Below are positions 34,601 through 48,866 of a stretch of 64,000 nt of DNA, one piece after another (position 1 is the first letter of the stretch; the number at the start of each line of letters is the position of its first letter). The translations under genes were made by a program, and so were the position numbers. Source of the stretch: Ceratothoa steindachneri (taxonomy: Eukaryota > Arthropoda > Malacostraca > Isopoda > Cymothoidae); contig OZ018321.1 of assembly GCA_963969495.1 (NCBI GenBank), forward strand, positions 108,949,212 to 109,013,211. The letters are read 5' to 3'. Below the pieces are notes generated by a model that did no database searches, was not told the origin of the DNA, and saw only the letters and a list, made by a program, of their open reading frames with translations.

Positions 34601-35400
34601 GAATAGTAGTCAGGCCCGCGGCGATGAGGTTACCAGAGAACAACGGCCTCATCTAGAGAATTCCGTCATTTCCTGAAATGCAGGCCACCGCGCCCGTGCC
34701 AAGCACCACCGGGGTGGGCTCTCAGTGGCAGTTGCCCTGAAAATGATATTTGAATGGGAAAGTGATCACTACCATGGAGGTCATCGACCCCCCCCCCCCA
34801 ATCAAAATCAGGCTGTGCATCCGAAGAGCACAAAGATAGATCAAAGCAAGAAAATGAAGCGGTTCTCGGACAGTGATGCGTAAACTCATCCACGTTTAGG
34901 AGACCCATCTCAAGCTCTTCGATCGGATCGGCAAGGACTTGTCCCCTGGGATTTATTGAGTAATCTCCCCAGAGAGGATGCCTGCCGTTCAGATCTCCAC
35001 GCAAGAGATATGGCCTCGGCAACCGTGCCACGACGCGGCGGAAGACCCCCACGTCGAAGTCAGCTGACAGTGGAATGTACGCAGAAATGATAGTATACCT
35101 CCTATCCAGGGTATGCTCCACAGCCACTTCCTGAAAGGAAGTATCTAAAGAGAAAGGAAGAACGGAGACATCATGCCGGGTATAAACCGCGCATCCCCCA
35201 GCCCGGCCATCCCGTGGTGGTGGGGTCGCAAGAATCTTATACCCAAGGAGGGCGGGCAGATGGCACGGGCCTAGCATGGTCTCCTGCAGAAAAATAGCTA
35301 ACGGGGAACGGGACGAGACGAGCCTCCGCAGCTCCTACCTGTTGGCCTGGAGTCCACGGCAATTGCATTGAAGGAATATGCCCTCCAGGCCTAGCTGGAA
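31685..35400 (-). pseudogene. ORF2 of copy C (endonuclease, RT, RNase H)
   Basis: Endonuclease at about 34690-35380: QETMLG, AYIPLSADFD, LRGDLNGRHPLW and HGSDHFPIQI. RT follows in pieces (FFDLEKAYDTAW; FGLVFDRRLTWEAHI). RNase H: SYTDGSKSEEGVGF, FTAELVAIHYS, MIYRDSQGALSAL, and GHIGIAGNEGAKES. Two RNase H faults stand out: the SDS motif is RDS, and four residues (RADE, seen in copy B) are missing after GNE, removing the last catalytic Asp. The C-terminal finger CENC...RYIVVEC has lost its His to Tyr. Multiple frameshifts. Confidence 0.92.
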
Positions 35401-37757
35401 GAAGACGCGGGGGCCCTCCTCGAACAGAAGACCCTCACGGGAATAACCGTACGCTTCCCGGGGGCAGAACCCCGGGCGCTGTTGGCCGGACAAAGCGCTG
35501 AAGGCGCTTTCGCCTTCGAGAACTTATTGGGAAAGGTTGGGCTCGACATGCGAGTCTTTTCCTTCTTCCGCCTCGAAACATTAGGCGGCGTTGCGGCTTT
35601 GGAGGCCCTCTTTTCGAAGAACCACCGTCTCCGAGCCACTCCCTCCACCACTAGGCGTGGGCGAAGGAGCCAAAGCTCCTTTGTTGCTGTCCTCCTTTCG
35701 GGGGACAGCTTTAGAAAACACGGAAGAAGGCCTGGCGACACACTTCAAGGGTGTTGCCTCCTGTGAGTCTAACGACTCGGTGGAGGCGCGTGGCCGTTTC
35801 GCCTTACGGGAAACGGTTACGCTGGGGGAAGAGTGGGGAGCCCTGGTTTTAGCCGGGGTTGGGTATGAACCCTTTTTGCAGCCAGCTTTACCAGGGAAGC
35901 GCCCGGGTTGAGTTGAGCCCGCAGAACGGCTCCGAATAGGCGCGGAAACAACCGTGCTCGTTGGCCTGGATGGGCCAGGAGCAGAGGGTGCCTTTCTAAC
36001 TATTGAGGCATATGACGTCTCAGGAAGAGCCGGGCGCGCAAGTCCTTAGCCTCGCGAAATGAGAGTCGATCCTGGGCTTGAACGGCCAGGATTTCTTTCT
36101 CAAGGAGATATGCACCACATTGCTTCGAAGAAGCGGGGTGCGGCTCTCCGCTATTGACACACTTAGCCACACACGATTTAGACTTATCGTGTGCGGCCTT
36201 GGAGCAATTTACACAGACTTCGGGTGACCCCGACTTTGCACGTCTACAACAATGATTCGTATGGCCGAAGCGGTGACAGTAATAGCCCCGCCGCGGCAGT
36301 GGCACGAATGCCTTCACGCGGTAGCGGTACCAACCGGCACGCACCGACTCAGCGAGCTTGTCACAGTCGAACGTGACGAAGAGTGTAGGGGTGGGTCTCG
36401 AGGCCCCTCCCTGATTTCTCATCACACGTTCGACCTTGACCGCCCCATGGTCGGCCATCTATAAGGTGATGTCCTCTATGGAGTAGTCAACGAGTTCCCT
36501 CCTTTCACAAAATTCATGGTAGAGTGCGGCGTCACACTCACTGGGGTGCCATGAAGTGTCCGAAGAGCATTTATCTTGGCTGCCTCGGCGGGATCGCCGC
36601 ATTCACCAGAAGGCTCCCATCCAATAAATGGGTCACCTTCGGCTCTCTACCAATTGCACTAGCTAATCCTCTCCTATGATGGATCATGCTGCCCTTGGCC
36701 AACATTGTGCCATCAGTGGAGCGAATAACGAGGAAGCGTTTGAAGCCAGCGGGCTCGAAAACGCCAGGTAACCTCTGAATCAGGGCCCCCGATGTTATCG
36801 AGGCTCCGTCCTGTGCACTTTTGGTCTTTATCATAGTCAGGGGCTCCGCACCCGGGGGGGGCAGAGAGCCGGATGTGCCCATCTTGGCTTGGTCGCCTAC
36901 CAAAGTGACAGCAGATCCATCCGTCCCCGCAGCCCCCGCGGATGGAGAGGAGCCCCGAGTCTTTTTATTCTTTTTTTAGGAGATGGGGGCGGGGAATGAA
37001 CCCGCTTCTCGCCTCTGCCGACAGAAGCCCCTAGGCCAGATGGACCGGCCTCAGCCAGGTCCTTCTCCGAAATAGAAAAGGTCCTGGTGGTCGCAGGGGC
37101 ACCGGTCGGAGGAGATCCCTCCCCTCCTTGTACTGCCTCGGAAACCCTCGCCGTTTGAGGAGGGCCTTGCATAGGCGCGGATTCGGATTCGGTGCTTGGC
37201 GCCGAGCCCGGATTCCCCCCCATGGAAGGCCCTACCGTCTGATGCTGGGTTGCCTCAAGGACCATGTTTACCTCAGGGGGGTCCTCCAGTTGGTCATCCC
37301 CCCCAAGACATCGCAGGTCCGCTTGGCAGTATCGTCACTAGTCAGGTGGTGTGGGAAGGCACAGGCCTTGACCCCAGCAAGGTTCAATATTCTTGCCAGC
37401 AGGTCTTCGGAGGGAAGCGACTGAAGGTGCCTGGCTTCCCTCTCCCCCCTAAGGGGGTTTGCCCTACCGAGCCGCTTAAATGGGGGGCGGTCGGCAATGG
37501 GCTCCCTGCTGGCTTTCTTGGCAGTCCCCTTGGAAAGAAAAGAGGTAACTGCCGCTGGAAAAAGGGAGGCGCCCGAAAGCACCTCCAGAGAAGGGGGTGA
37601 GGGGGAGTCCCCTACACCCGGTGAAAGAAATATGGAGGGTCCCCTGAGCAAGCACAGGAGGGGGACCTCCATTTATTCGGTGGAGCTGCCCGAGGGCAGC
37701 TCCGTTGATTACCCAGGGGGAATTAAGGGTTTTTTTAGATTTCTCATCATTGGGCAT
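35400..37757 (-). pseudogene. ORF1 of copy C (gag-like, zinc knuckles)
   Basis: Starts at MPNDEKSKK (37757), which is in frame with the conserved PPVLAQGTLHIS and so is the likeliest family start. Then a proline/serine-rich part, a lysine-rich PSPKKRIKRLG patch, an RNA-binding-like middle (GVFEPAGFKRFLVIRSTDGT), and three CCHC knuckles near 36130-36330. Knuckle 1 has lost its first Cys (RRGYYC for RRCYYC) and knuckle 3 reads CVNS for CVNC. After the knuckles it reads EKEILAVQAQDRLSFREAKD: the Gln codon CAA stands where copy D has TAG. Several frameshifts. In the live element the protein would coat the RNA. Confidence 0.9.
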
Positions 37758-38262
37758 GGTGACCCTATTTATTTCACGGGATGCAATCGCTCATCACCTC
37801 TCGCAGTTGCCCGCACTGCAAGGTGCTTACAGGCCTGGCAGAGCCAGGTGCCGCCATTCAGGACCACCCCTCCTGCCTGGTGGCCTGGCAGGCCATCGGC
37901 ATGGCTTAAAAAGATAGATTGTGAAGAGGAAAGGAAAAGGGATTTGAGGAATTTATGGGTGGGGATGAAGCAGGTTGTTAAAAAAAAAACATCCCGAACC
38001 GGAGCTCAGTGTTTAGGGAACGTTGTCCCCTCCCCCCTCAGCCCCGATCCGGGACGGTTGGCTTGAGAAGGTCAGCATCTACCCTGTGTAATTAGAGGCT
38101 GACCAGAGAAAGTTGTGGGAGAGGTTGTATGAAAAGCGACGAAGTAGGGAAGAAATATAGGCTATCTCAAGGAAGGAAGAGGGGCTAAGCTGGGGCCGGA
38201 CGGAGCGCCGGATCCCGTCAGCACGGCGGCCAGGCTGGCAAATCGCCGCGCCCCTTACGGGG

Positions 38263-39475
38263 TTTGCGGGTCGGAACCCCCACCATCATACCCCGTGGCT
38301 ATACAGCACCCATAAGCAAAGATACGAACCCCACCCAAGGTCTCCACTCAAACGAGAGAGAAGCTAAGTACAGACAACAAAGATGGGCAAAAAGATTAGA
38401 AAAAAACAGAATAAAGCAAGGAATTGGACAAAAGGATACACATTTCGCTTCAGTATATCTTGTAAATCCAAATGGCTGAGGTCGGAGATTGCTGACCTTC
38501 CCAGAAATAAATCTACCCCATTAAGAGGGGGTCGAATTCCCCCCCCCCCTCCTTTCGATTCGTGCAATGAATAACAAGAAAAAAAAAGAGGGGCTGAGGG
38601 AGAGTACCTATAACAACTTAGCGAGCCATATATCACAAAATAAGCTTGCAGCAAAAATCAAACAATACAAAAATGATAATAAAAATCAAAATCAGAAAAA
38701 AATAGCAGTGGAATCAGTTCACTTCACAGCCAATTCTTTCAAACAATTTGCCACCAGCTAGACCTCACCACCTCATGCTATTACTGTGCGTTTGTTTTAT
38801 CGCCCTTTATTTTATTTTTTTAGCCAACTGTATATTTGCACCTGTGTGTAAGTGTGAGAGTTTGCCCGGTTTGTATGCGATGTGAACGCGTGCGAATGCG
38901 GAATGAGCGGGGATAAACGCTCGCTCCCCAGACCGTGTCTTGAGCTACATGAATGTAAGGCAGGGCTGGGGAAATGAACCCATAAGTGTTTTTCCTCGTC
39001 ATCACCACCCGTGAATCTTGCTTATGGGGCATGACGTCATCACACGGACTGCGTAAGTCTTCCTCAAATTAGGGAGCTCATACTTTCCACACGAAACGTT
39101 CTCTTCCACCAATCACCACAAATCAAAATTTCTAACTGCGCAAAGTGTACATATTATTGACTAACCAAAACAAGCGTGCAAATGAGCGAAAAAAATAGAA
39201 AGGAATCACTTCCTTGTCGGACAATTTTAAAACTAGAAACAAAATTGCGCTAAAATACGAAGATTCTAAACGTTGTTTAAAAAAAAAAAAAATCAAATAA
39301 GCGATCACAATGTCAGACAAATTCAACACACATCAACTTACCGCTTTGTAAACATTCCCACCAGCGCCTTCTTCCTACAAACACAATAGTGAAGAAGGAA
39401 AATGAGTAGAAACAGAGCATTAATAAATACAAACTAATAAAAAGCATCAATTTTCCATAAGTATAGCGTACAATA
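38263..39475. other. Intron sequence, no gene seen
   Basis: AT-rich DNA with weak short frames and a C run near 38541-38550. Confidence 0.7.
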
Positions 39476-39531
39476 TATACATGGTGTCGTCCAAAAAACT
39501 ATATACTCTATAATATTATATATTTTATAAT
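39476..39531 (+). repeat. Tc1/mariner-type terminal sequence (left)
   Basis: TATACATGGTGTCGTCCAAA followed by ACTATATACTCTATAATATT. It aligns with the reverse complement of 45000-45055 over about 45 positions with few differences. The ACAGGGTGTCCC-type start next to a TA is typical of Tc1/mariner-superfamily ends. Confidence 0.7.
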
Positions 39532-40400
39532 TAAAAAAACTATTGTCAATGAAAGGTAAAAATTAGTAATCTAAGCAGTGTTTTAGAGAATAAGCCAAGC
39601 CTGGCCGTGGTCTATCAAGACCAGGCAAAAGCATAACTTAGTCTATCTAGTAAGGCCTGATTAATCAGTTCGCCAATGCATACATGAGGCCGGAGAACAT
39701 CTTGAGCACAAAAAAAAACAATATTTTAAATTACTAATTTACCTTATATCGACAATTAATATTTCAATATACATATTTATCAACCACCTTCTCACAAAGT
39801 GAAGCGGTGAGCATCAACGGAACTAAAAAAAAGTACCCACACCTTTAGGTTATATCAAGTTCAAAAGCATCCCACCATTTTTTATGACTATCTGGCAACT
39901 TTTTGACGCCGAATTGGCCCCTCCATAGAAAATAGGTGCGATGTAAGGGTTCCACCTGGGCAAAGACATCAATCCCGGCCTGTCACAAACTTATTCCATG
40001 CACATCAACCATAAATAGTATCTTCCCACTTGTTCCTCGGTCAGCCATCTCTCTCTAGAACACTCCACACAATCAGGCCACCTTTAATGGGTCTTCCAAT
40101 CATTCGCACACATTAACACTTCCTCTTGTATATTCTCTTCATAAGTCTATTTATATCCATTATTCTTACATGCCCATTCCACATCAGAACACAGACACAC
40201 GCATAGGCGCAACCGCATTCATACCCTTCACACCAAAAATACCTCATCCACTCTTTCTTCAATATCTACCCATCGCGCACCTAACAAGCCCTCAAAAAGT
40301 CAATTTCCACTGCTCACTCCAGATGTCCCTTTCCCTCCATAACATCAAACGTATGTAATTTTGTCCTAAATGCAGCCTAAATGAGGGTGTGGGGGAGCAT
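39532..40400. other. Sequence between the mariner-type end and a diverged LINE, no gene seen
   Basis: Contains a small hairpin (GGTCTATCAAGACC) near 39610-39625. No coding signal. Confidence 0.65.
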
Positions 40401-41035
40401 TTCAATGTAGTCCTTGCGACATCATCAACACTACGGACAAATGGGTACGGAGATTTCAATGCCTCGAGAGCAAATCACGCATTCAATGAGTCCGTAAACA
40501 CCGACACGATTCCCGTGTGACGTGAAGTAAACTCGAGTAGAAGACTTGGGTGCCATTTGCAAGGAAGGGAATTGCTCCTAATTCTCTAAGAACTTGCCTA
40601 GCTCTAAATATCAATGAGTGATTTGAGTCCCTCTTCAGCAGGCCGCAAGTAAATTAAGCTGTTGGGGACTGTCAGACGCCAGACGTGTGCGTACAACCGC
40701 ATACTGCACACAAAAGTTCCCTCGAGATATAGCAAAAGTCTTTCACGTAATTCAGTGAGGAACGTGGCGTCAGCCGCAGAAGAAGTGTTCGATCGAGTAA
40801 CTGACATGTAGGACCCTTGCTCAACCAACCTACAAATTCCTTTACAATGATCGTCTATACATCCATTGCACAATTTAATTCCGACAGTGAACCTAAAAAG
40901 TAGGAACGTTTGAAAGCTGTTGGTTTCAAAACGCCAGCCAGCCGCTCAACCAAACTCCGTGAACCCACTCCGTACTGTGGATTTCTTTTCTTTCATGCCA
41001 CCACTCGACCTTAAGCCATTCGAGAAACTCTTCTT
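40400..41035 (-). mobile_element. Old, diverged relative of the I-like LINE (copy F), internally deleted
   Basis: Recognised by colinear alignment with copies B and C. About 40450-40530 matches the RNase H start region (GGAGATTTCAATGCCTCGAG for GGAGATTCCAATGCCCCGAG in B). About 40575-40615 matches the RT-RNase H connector, and about 40660-40720 the connector codons around CGTACA...GCATACTGCAC. About 40880-40985 matches mid ORF1 (AGGAACGTTTGAAAGC for AGGAAGCGTTTGAAGC in C). Divergence is much higher than among A to E. RT fingers, palm and endonuclease are missing between the RT/RNase H part and the ORF1 part. Confidence 0.75.
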
Positions 41036-41793
41036 CTTGGCCTAATTGCTATCAATACATGGTATATTGCACTACAACCAAGGAGAATTGCGTTTTTTCA
41101 AATCTTACCGTCACTCACACATTCATACACAACCGGACTGTCAGGGAAGAGTGGTACTCCTTTGGAGTAGTCCAGCCCTGGCATCCAGCTCTGAGCAGTG
41201 GCATAGCACAGCTGTTTGCATGCAACAGCGGCCACACTCCGGGCAACGGCATCCACTCACCGGCTAAACCTGGTGTGGGTAGCCGACGGGTCTGAAGTCC
41301 TCGGTGAGTTGGGCTTGTCTACCTATGCATGTGAAGACTGGATCCGGTAGACTCCGAGGAAGAAACCTCCATGGTTCAACGGGGAGAAAGGCAGTTACAG
41401 CAATGCACTGTGGAATGCAGAGAGCAAGATGAGACACGCAAGGACATTTTGGTCATCCACTGCATCCGTATTCACCATCCAGTTGTCTCGACCTGGTCTT
41501 GCCACTGTAAAAAAAAAGACTCGGACGAGAGTGCGAGGCTGGCGTCGCGCACCTCTTCTTCACTTTAATAAACAAATTCATTGCGGAGGTCATCAGTCAT
41601 CCTCCAAGCCATGTGGCGATGGGCGAGCGAGGAAGCAGACAGGTGTGGGTACACCGGCAGCTCAGGCCATGTGGTCGCTCTTCATCGACCGGCTTGCGGG
41701 TGAAGCAATCTCTGCGAAAGCAGATCTGGCTACACCTTCTTTTGGGGCGGACGAGGAACTGAAGACCGACGTGAGGCTAGTGTTGGTTTTGCA

Positions 41794-42300
41794 GTGAAAA
41801 CAACACTAGTCAAGAAACTAGCAGGAATCCCGAAGGGAGTGAACGACAGGCTTATCACCATAAAAATCCCGCTTGCATCTAGTCAAAAGCACCTTACCAT
41901 TGTCAGTGTTTACGCCCCAACCATGACTAACCCGGGCGATGTGAAGGTAAAGTTCTACGAGGACCTTCACTTTGTCATTGCTGCTGTCCCTAAGGCAGAT
42001 AATCTTATTAGTCTTGGTGATTTTAACGCAAGAGTTGGCTCTGATTACGTCTCTTGGGATGGAGTGATCGTAAAGTATGGCGTAAGCCGCTGTAACAGCA
42101 GTGGATTGCTTTTGCTTCAGACCTGTGCCGAGTATGAACTGCTGATTACCAACAGTGTTCCACCTCCCTATCCGAAATAGGACTTCATGATGCACCCTCG
42201 CTCGAAACACTGGCATCTCATCGATTATGTCATTATCAGGAGGGTGGACAGGAAAGATGTGCGTGTGATGAATGTTGAACCGATCATCGTCTTGTAGTCC
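41794..42300 (+). pseudogene. RTE-like LINE: AP endonuclease part
   Basis: GVNDRLITIKIPL, TIVSVYAPTMTNPGD, LISLGDFNARVGSDYVSWDG and then, after a TAG stop at 42178-42180, HPRSKHWHLIDYVIIRRVDR. The LGDFNARVG box and the HLIDYVI block are the hallmarks of APE-type LINE endonucleases. Further stops follow near 42296. Confidence 0.88.
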
Positions 42301-42406
42301 CAAAGCTCAACATTCGAATCCAAACCAAAGGACGCCTCCGGAGCCTGAAGGATCCAAAACGGCTCAACATCACGAAGCTGAAAAATAGCACATTAAACAA
42401 ACCGTT

Positions 42407-44458
42407 GTGAAGAAATTGGAAGAACATCTGACATCCGCCTCTCTGGATATCCAGAATGTGGAATCAGACTGGAAGACTTCCAGCGAGCTGATTTCTAACA
42501 TAGTTTCAGAGATCCTGGAGTCTGCGACCAGAAAATACAAGGACTGGTTTGATGAAAACTGTGATCAGATCAATCAGCTTTTGGATGCGAAACGTCGTCT
42601 CCATCAAGGCTACCTGAATAACCCCAAGTCCATGGAAAAGAAAGATGCGTATAACGCCATCCGCAAGACTGTTCAGCAGAAACTACTCCAAATGCAGGAC
42701 AAGCTGCTGAGTGACAAAGCTGACCAGATTCAGGGACACGCTGACAGGCATGGCATGGAGATTCTATGACGCATTAAAAGAAGTCTACGGCCCCAATTCC
42801 TCAAGCACATTTCCCTTCTTCAGCGCGGATGAAAATACTCTGATCAGTGAGAGGGAGAGGATTCTTAAACGGTGGGGTGAACACTTCGACAGCGTCCTAA
42901 AGCGCCATTCCTCTATAAATGATGAAGCCATAGACCGTCTCCCCAAGTTCTGATCAACGAAGCACTGGACGATCCACCAACGTTGCTTGAGACCCAGAAG
43001 GCAATCCGTCTGTTCTCCAATGGCAAGGCTCCCGGCTGCTACTGCATTCCAACAGAGATCTACAAGAATAGCGGCAATGCAGACTGAGAAGCTATCAGCT
43101 ATTCTCACCACTGTGGAATGAGGAGACGATCCCCCAGGATTTCAAAGATACCTCCATCATTCATTTGCACAAGTGGCAAGGAAACCGGCAAGCCTGAGAT
43201 AACCATCGAGGTATTTCTTTGCTCTCTGTCGCAAGCAAGATGTTTGCCAGGATCCTATTTAACCGCCTCACAGCACACCCTGACCAGGGACTTCTGCCTG
43301 AGAGTCAATATGGATTCCAGAAGGAGCGCGAGATCATTGACATGGTGTTCGCTGCAAGGCAGCTGCAAGAGAAATGTCACGAGCAGAATTCTGACCTGTT
43401 TTCCACCTATGTCAATCTCACCAAGGCCTTCGACACCGTGACTAGAGAAGGATTAGGGAAGAACATGACCAAGTATGGATACCCTTGGAAATTCATCTCT
43501 GGTTCGCCAGCTCCACGATGGCATGCAAGCTTAGAGTCCAGGACAACGGCGAGACATCTGCTCGATTTCCAGTCTCTAACGTCGTCAAGCAAGGCTGCGT
43601 CCTGGATCCTACACTTTTTAGCCTCATGTTCTCTGCGAAGCTCACTGATGCCTTCAGAGATGGCGATGTTGGCATCGACTTCAAGTACCGAACAGATGGC
43701 AGGCTATTTAACCTCAGGAAGTTTAAGCAAAAACGAAAACCATGACAGAAATCGTCAGAGACTTTTTGTCTGTTGATGATTGTGCCCTCAACGATGGATC
43801 GGAAGCCGACATACAGCTCAGCGTCGATAAGTTCGCCACTGCCTGCTGTAACTTTGGCCTTACCGTCAACACGAAGAAAACTGAAGTTATGCACCAGCGA
43901 GCCCCAGGAAAAGCCTACATCGAGCCAAACATCACAGTCAATGATCAGACTAAAAATGTAGTAGACCGGTTGACTTACCTCGGCAGTACATTGTCACGAA
44001 ATGTCACTATCGACGACGAAGTGAACGTCAGGATTGTGAGAGCCAGCGCAACCTTTGGTAGACTATACGACAATATGTGGAACAGAAGAGGCATCAGTCT
44101 TGAAACCAAGCAAAAGGTCTAAAAGTATGTAGTACTCCCCACACTACTCTACGCCTGCGAAACGTGGACGGTGTACCAACGTCACGCCAAGAAGCTGAAC
44201 CACTTCTACACAATATGCATCAAAAAGCTGACGAATATCAGATGGCAGGACAGGATTCCTGACACAGAGGGGCTCGCGCAAGCTGCCCTTCCCAGCATCT
44301 TCACTATATTGATGCAGTCCCAGCTACGCTTGGCCGGACATGTTGTTCGCATGCCAGACCACCACCGGCTTCCCAAGAGACTCCTCTATGGCGAGCTACA
44401 ACAAGAGCGGAGGTCTCATGGGGAGGTCAGAAGAAACGCTTCAAAGACACTCCTCTGA
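42407..44458 (+). pseudogene. RTE-like LINE: reverse transcriptase part
   Basis: Frames switch several times. Seen in order: YKDWFDENCDQINQLLDAKR, the KADQIQGHADRHGM linker, SDRERI-like ISERERILKRWGEHFDSVL, then LPESQYGFQKEREIIDMVFA, STYVNLTKAFDTVTREGLGK (motif A, with the catalytic FVD/FID replaced by YVN), VKQGCVLDPTLFSLMFSAKL (motif B), DFLSVDDCALND (motif C, SVDD for the usual FADD), and the C-terminal part LTYLGSTLSRN, WNRRGISLETKQKV, YQRHAKKLNHFYT, QLRLAGHVVRMPDHHRLPK. The altered motif A Asp and the frameshifts mean it is dead. Confidence 0.9.
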
Positions 44459-44999
44459 AAGCGTTTGACATCAAACCTGACTCTAGGAGGAGTCTACAAT
44501 AGACCGAGGTCATTGACGCTCTGCTGTGCACAGATTGGGCTGCGCAGCAATCCGCGCGCACCGACACATAGACGGCATCAATTGCACCCCCCTCCCATCT
44601 CCACCAGCTGGATGACAACGATGGTCTCCATCGAAATCGATGGATAATGCACACACAACAATTGCATCATGCCACCCTTTCACTCAAAAGCACTACCTCA
44701 CCCTCTTTATCCTATCACCATTCACTACACCCCACAATAAAACATTTCCCTTTGTCTCTCTACAACCTCTCTTATTTTAACACATTTACTGTTTCACACC
44801 CCCATGCACCCAGTCCCGTTATACAATGAGGCGGATTAACCATCATGAGTGGAAACTGTCCGTGACACCCCCTCCCATTAACGCATTGCCTACGCAAAAC
44901 AAAAACTTCGGATGCAAGGATTCCCAAGCAGACTGCCCTTATCTGGGCTTAGCTGCCTTTTACGACACGCCCCCGAAGAAGGTAAGAGTATTATTTTTA

Positions 45000-45055
45000 T
45001 AAGTATAAATGTTATACTATAGAGTATATAGTTTTATTTGGGACACCCTGTATAC
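45000..45055 (-). repeat. Tc1/mariner-type terminal sequence (right)
   Basis: Ends GGGACACCCTGTATAC. Its reverse complement matches 39476-39531, so the two form an inverted pair 5.58 kb apart. Confidence 0.7.
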
Positions 45056-47765
<2,710 letters not shown>

Positions 47766-48127
47766 GGTAAACCTGAAGATCGGCGGCGCGACTGATGAGA
47801 CACAAAATATTTCGTCCCTGTTCCAATATGTTTCACCTTTTTTTGAGTAAATTCAAGGGGACTGCTCGTGAGGAAGATAATACTGCGGTGACCCCCTCCC
47901 CCTACGATGATCTGAGTTTCAATCAATTGGGTGGGTCTGGGGGGGCAGAGCCCTCCAGTATATAATCATAATTGTTTATAGAATAATGTTCTAACGTTTT
48001 TATTTAACCAAAGGCGCATGAATATTTATGCGCGGGCGAACGAAACATAAACGCAACCTAGTGTCGTCTCAGCTGACCCACCCACCCCTACACTTTTTCG
48101 GGCGCGCCGCCGACCTTCAGGTTTACC
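47766..48127. mobile_element. Possible MITE with 25-bp terminal inverted repeats
   Basis: Arms at 47766-47790 (GGTAAACCTGAAGATCGGCG plus GCGCG) and 48103-48127 are reverse complements with one mismatch. They enclose a 362-bp unit with no transposase. The left 95 bases recur, diverged, at 49659-49752. No target duplication is obvious. Superfamily not assigned. Confidence 0.6.
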
Positions 48128-48161
48128 AGGGTTTTTTACATTTTTTGCAACTAGCAAGAAC

Positions 48162-48167
<6 letters not shown>

Positions 48168-48249
<82 letters not shown>

Positions 48250-48281
48250 ATATTATATATATATATATTATATATACATAT

Positions 48282-48327
<46 letters not shown>
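48168..48327. repeat. AT microsatellite with minor variants
   Basis: About 160 bp of TA repeat interrupted by a few TTA, ACA and AAA variants, running straight into the polypurine tract. Confidence 0.97.
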
Positions 48328-48347
<20 letters not shown>

Positions 48348-48860
48348 GGAGGGAGGAGGAGAGAGAGAGAGGGAGGGAGGAGGAGAGAGAGAGAGGGAGG
48401 GAGGAGGAGAGAGAGAGAGAGGAGGAGGAGAGAGAGAGAGAGAGAGGAGGAGGGAGAGAGAGAGAGGAGGAGGAGGGAGGAGAGGGGAAAACGAGGGAGA
48501 GAGAGAGAGGAGGAGGAGGAGGAAGGAGAGAGGAGAGAGGAAGAAGAGGGAGAGAGGAGAGGGGGGGAGAGAGGAGAGGGGGGGAGAGAGGAGAGGGGGG
48601 GAGAAAGGAGAGGGGGGAAGAAAGGAGAGGGGGGAAGAAAGGAGAGGGGGGGAGAAAGGAGAGGGGGGGGAGAAAGGAGAGGGGGGGAAAGGAGAGGGGG
48701 GAGGGGGGAGAAAGGAGAGGGGGGGGAAAGGAGGGGGGGGAAAGGAGAGGGGGAGAGGGGGGAGAGGAGGAGAGGGGGGAGAGAGGGGGAGAGAGGAGGA
48801 GAGGAGAGGAGAGGGGGGAGAGAGGAGGAGAGAGGGGGGAGAGGAGAGAGAGAGAGAAAA
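48328..48860. repeat. Polypurine tract, GA- and GGGGAGA-type repeats
   Basis: About 0.53 kb with the plus strand almost purely A and G. It opens with GAGA and GGGAGGAGGA units and turns into GGGGGGAGAAAGGAGA-like units. Long frames on both strands (serine/proline/leucine or glycine/glutamate/arginine repeats) are by-products of the composition and are not genes. Confidence 0.97.
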
Positions 48861-48866
48861 ACAGGG

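Larger units (their letters stand above)
31471..38262 (-). mobile_element. I-like non-LTR retrotransposon copy C, near full length
   Basis: The longest copy, about 6.8 kb, with both family ends: A-tail (T-run from 31471) plus 3' stem-loop, and a 5' end in CCCCGTAAGGGG at about 38251-38262 that matches copy D. Order in sense: 5'UTR, ORF1, ORF2 (endonuclease, RT, RNase H, CCHC), 3'UTR. Frameshifts, small deletions and stops throughout make it inactive. No clear target duplication. It lies in intron A-B, in sense with the myosin gene. It is the best template for a family consensus together with copy D. Confidence 0.93.
41046..44650 (+). mobile_element. RTE-like non-LTR retrotransposon, degenerate
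   Basis: A single frame-broken copy with AP endonuclease then reverse transcriptase and no RNase H, in the order and wording of the widespread RTE-type endonuclease/RT family. Antisense to the myosin gene, in intron A-B. The 5' limit is approximate. It is bracketed, together with copy F, by two mariner-type terminal sequences (39476 and 45055). Confidence 0.85.
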
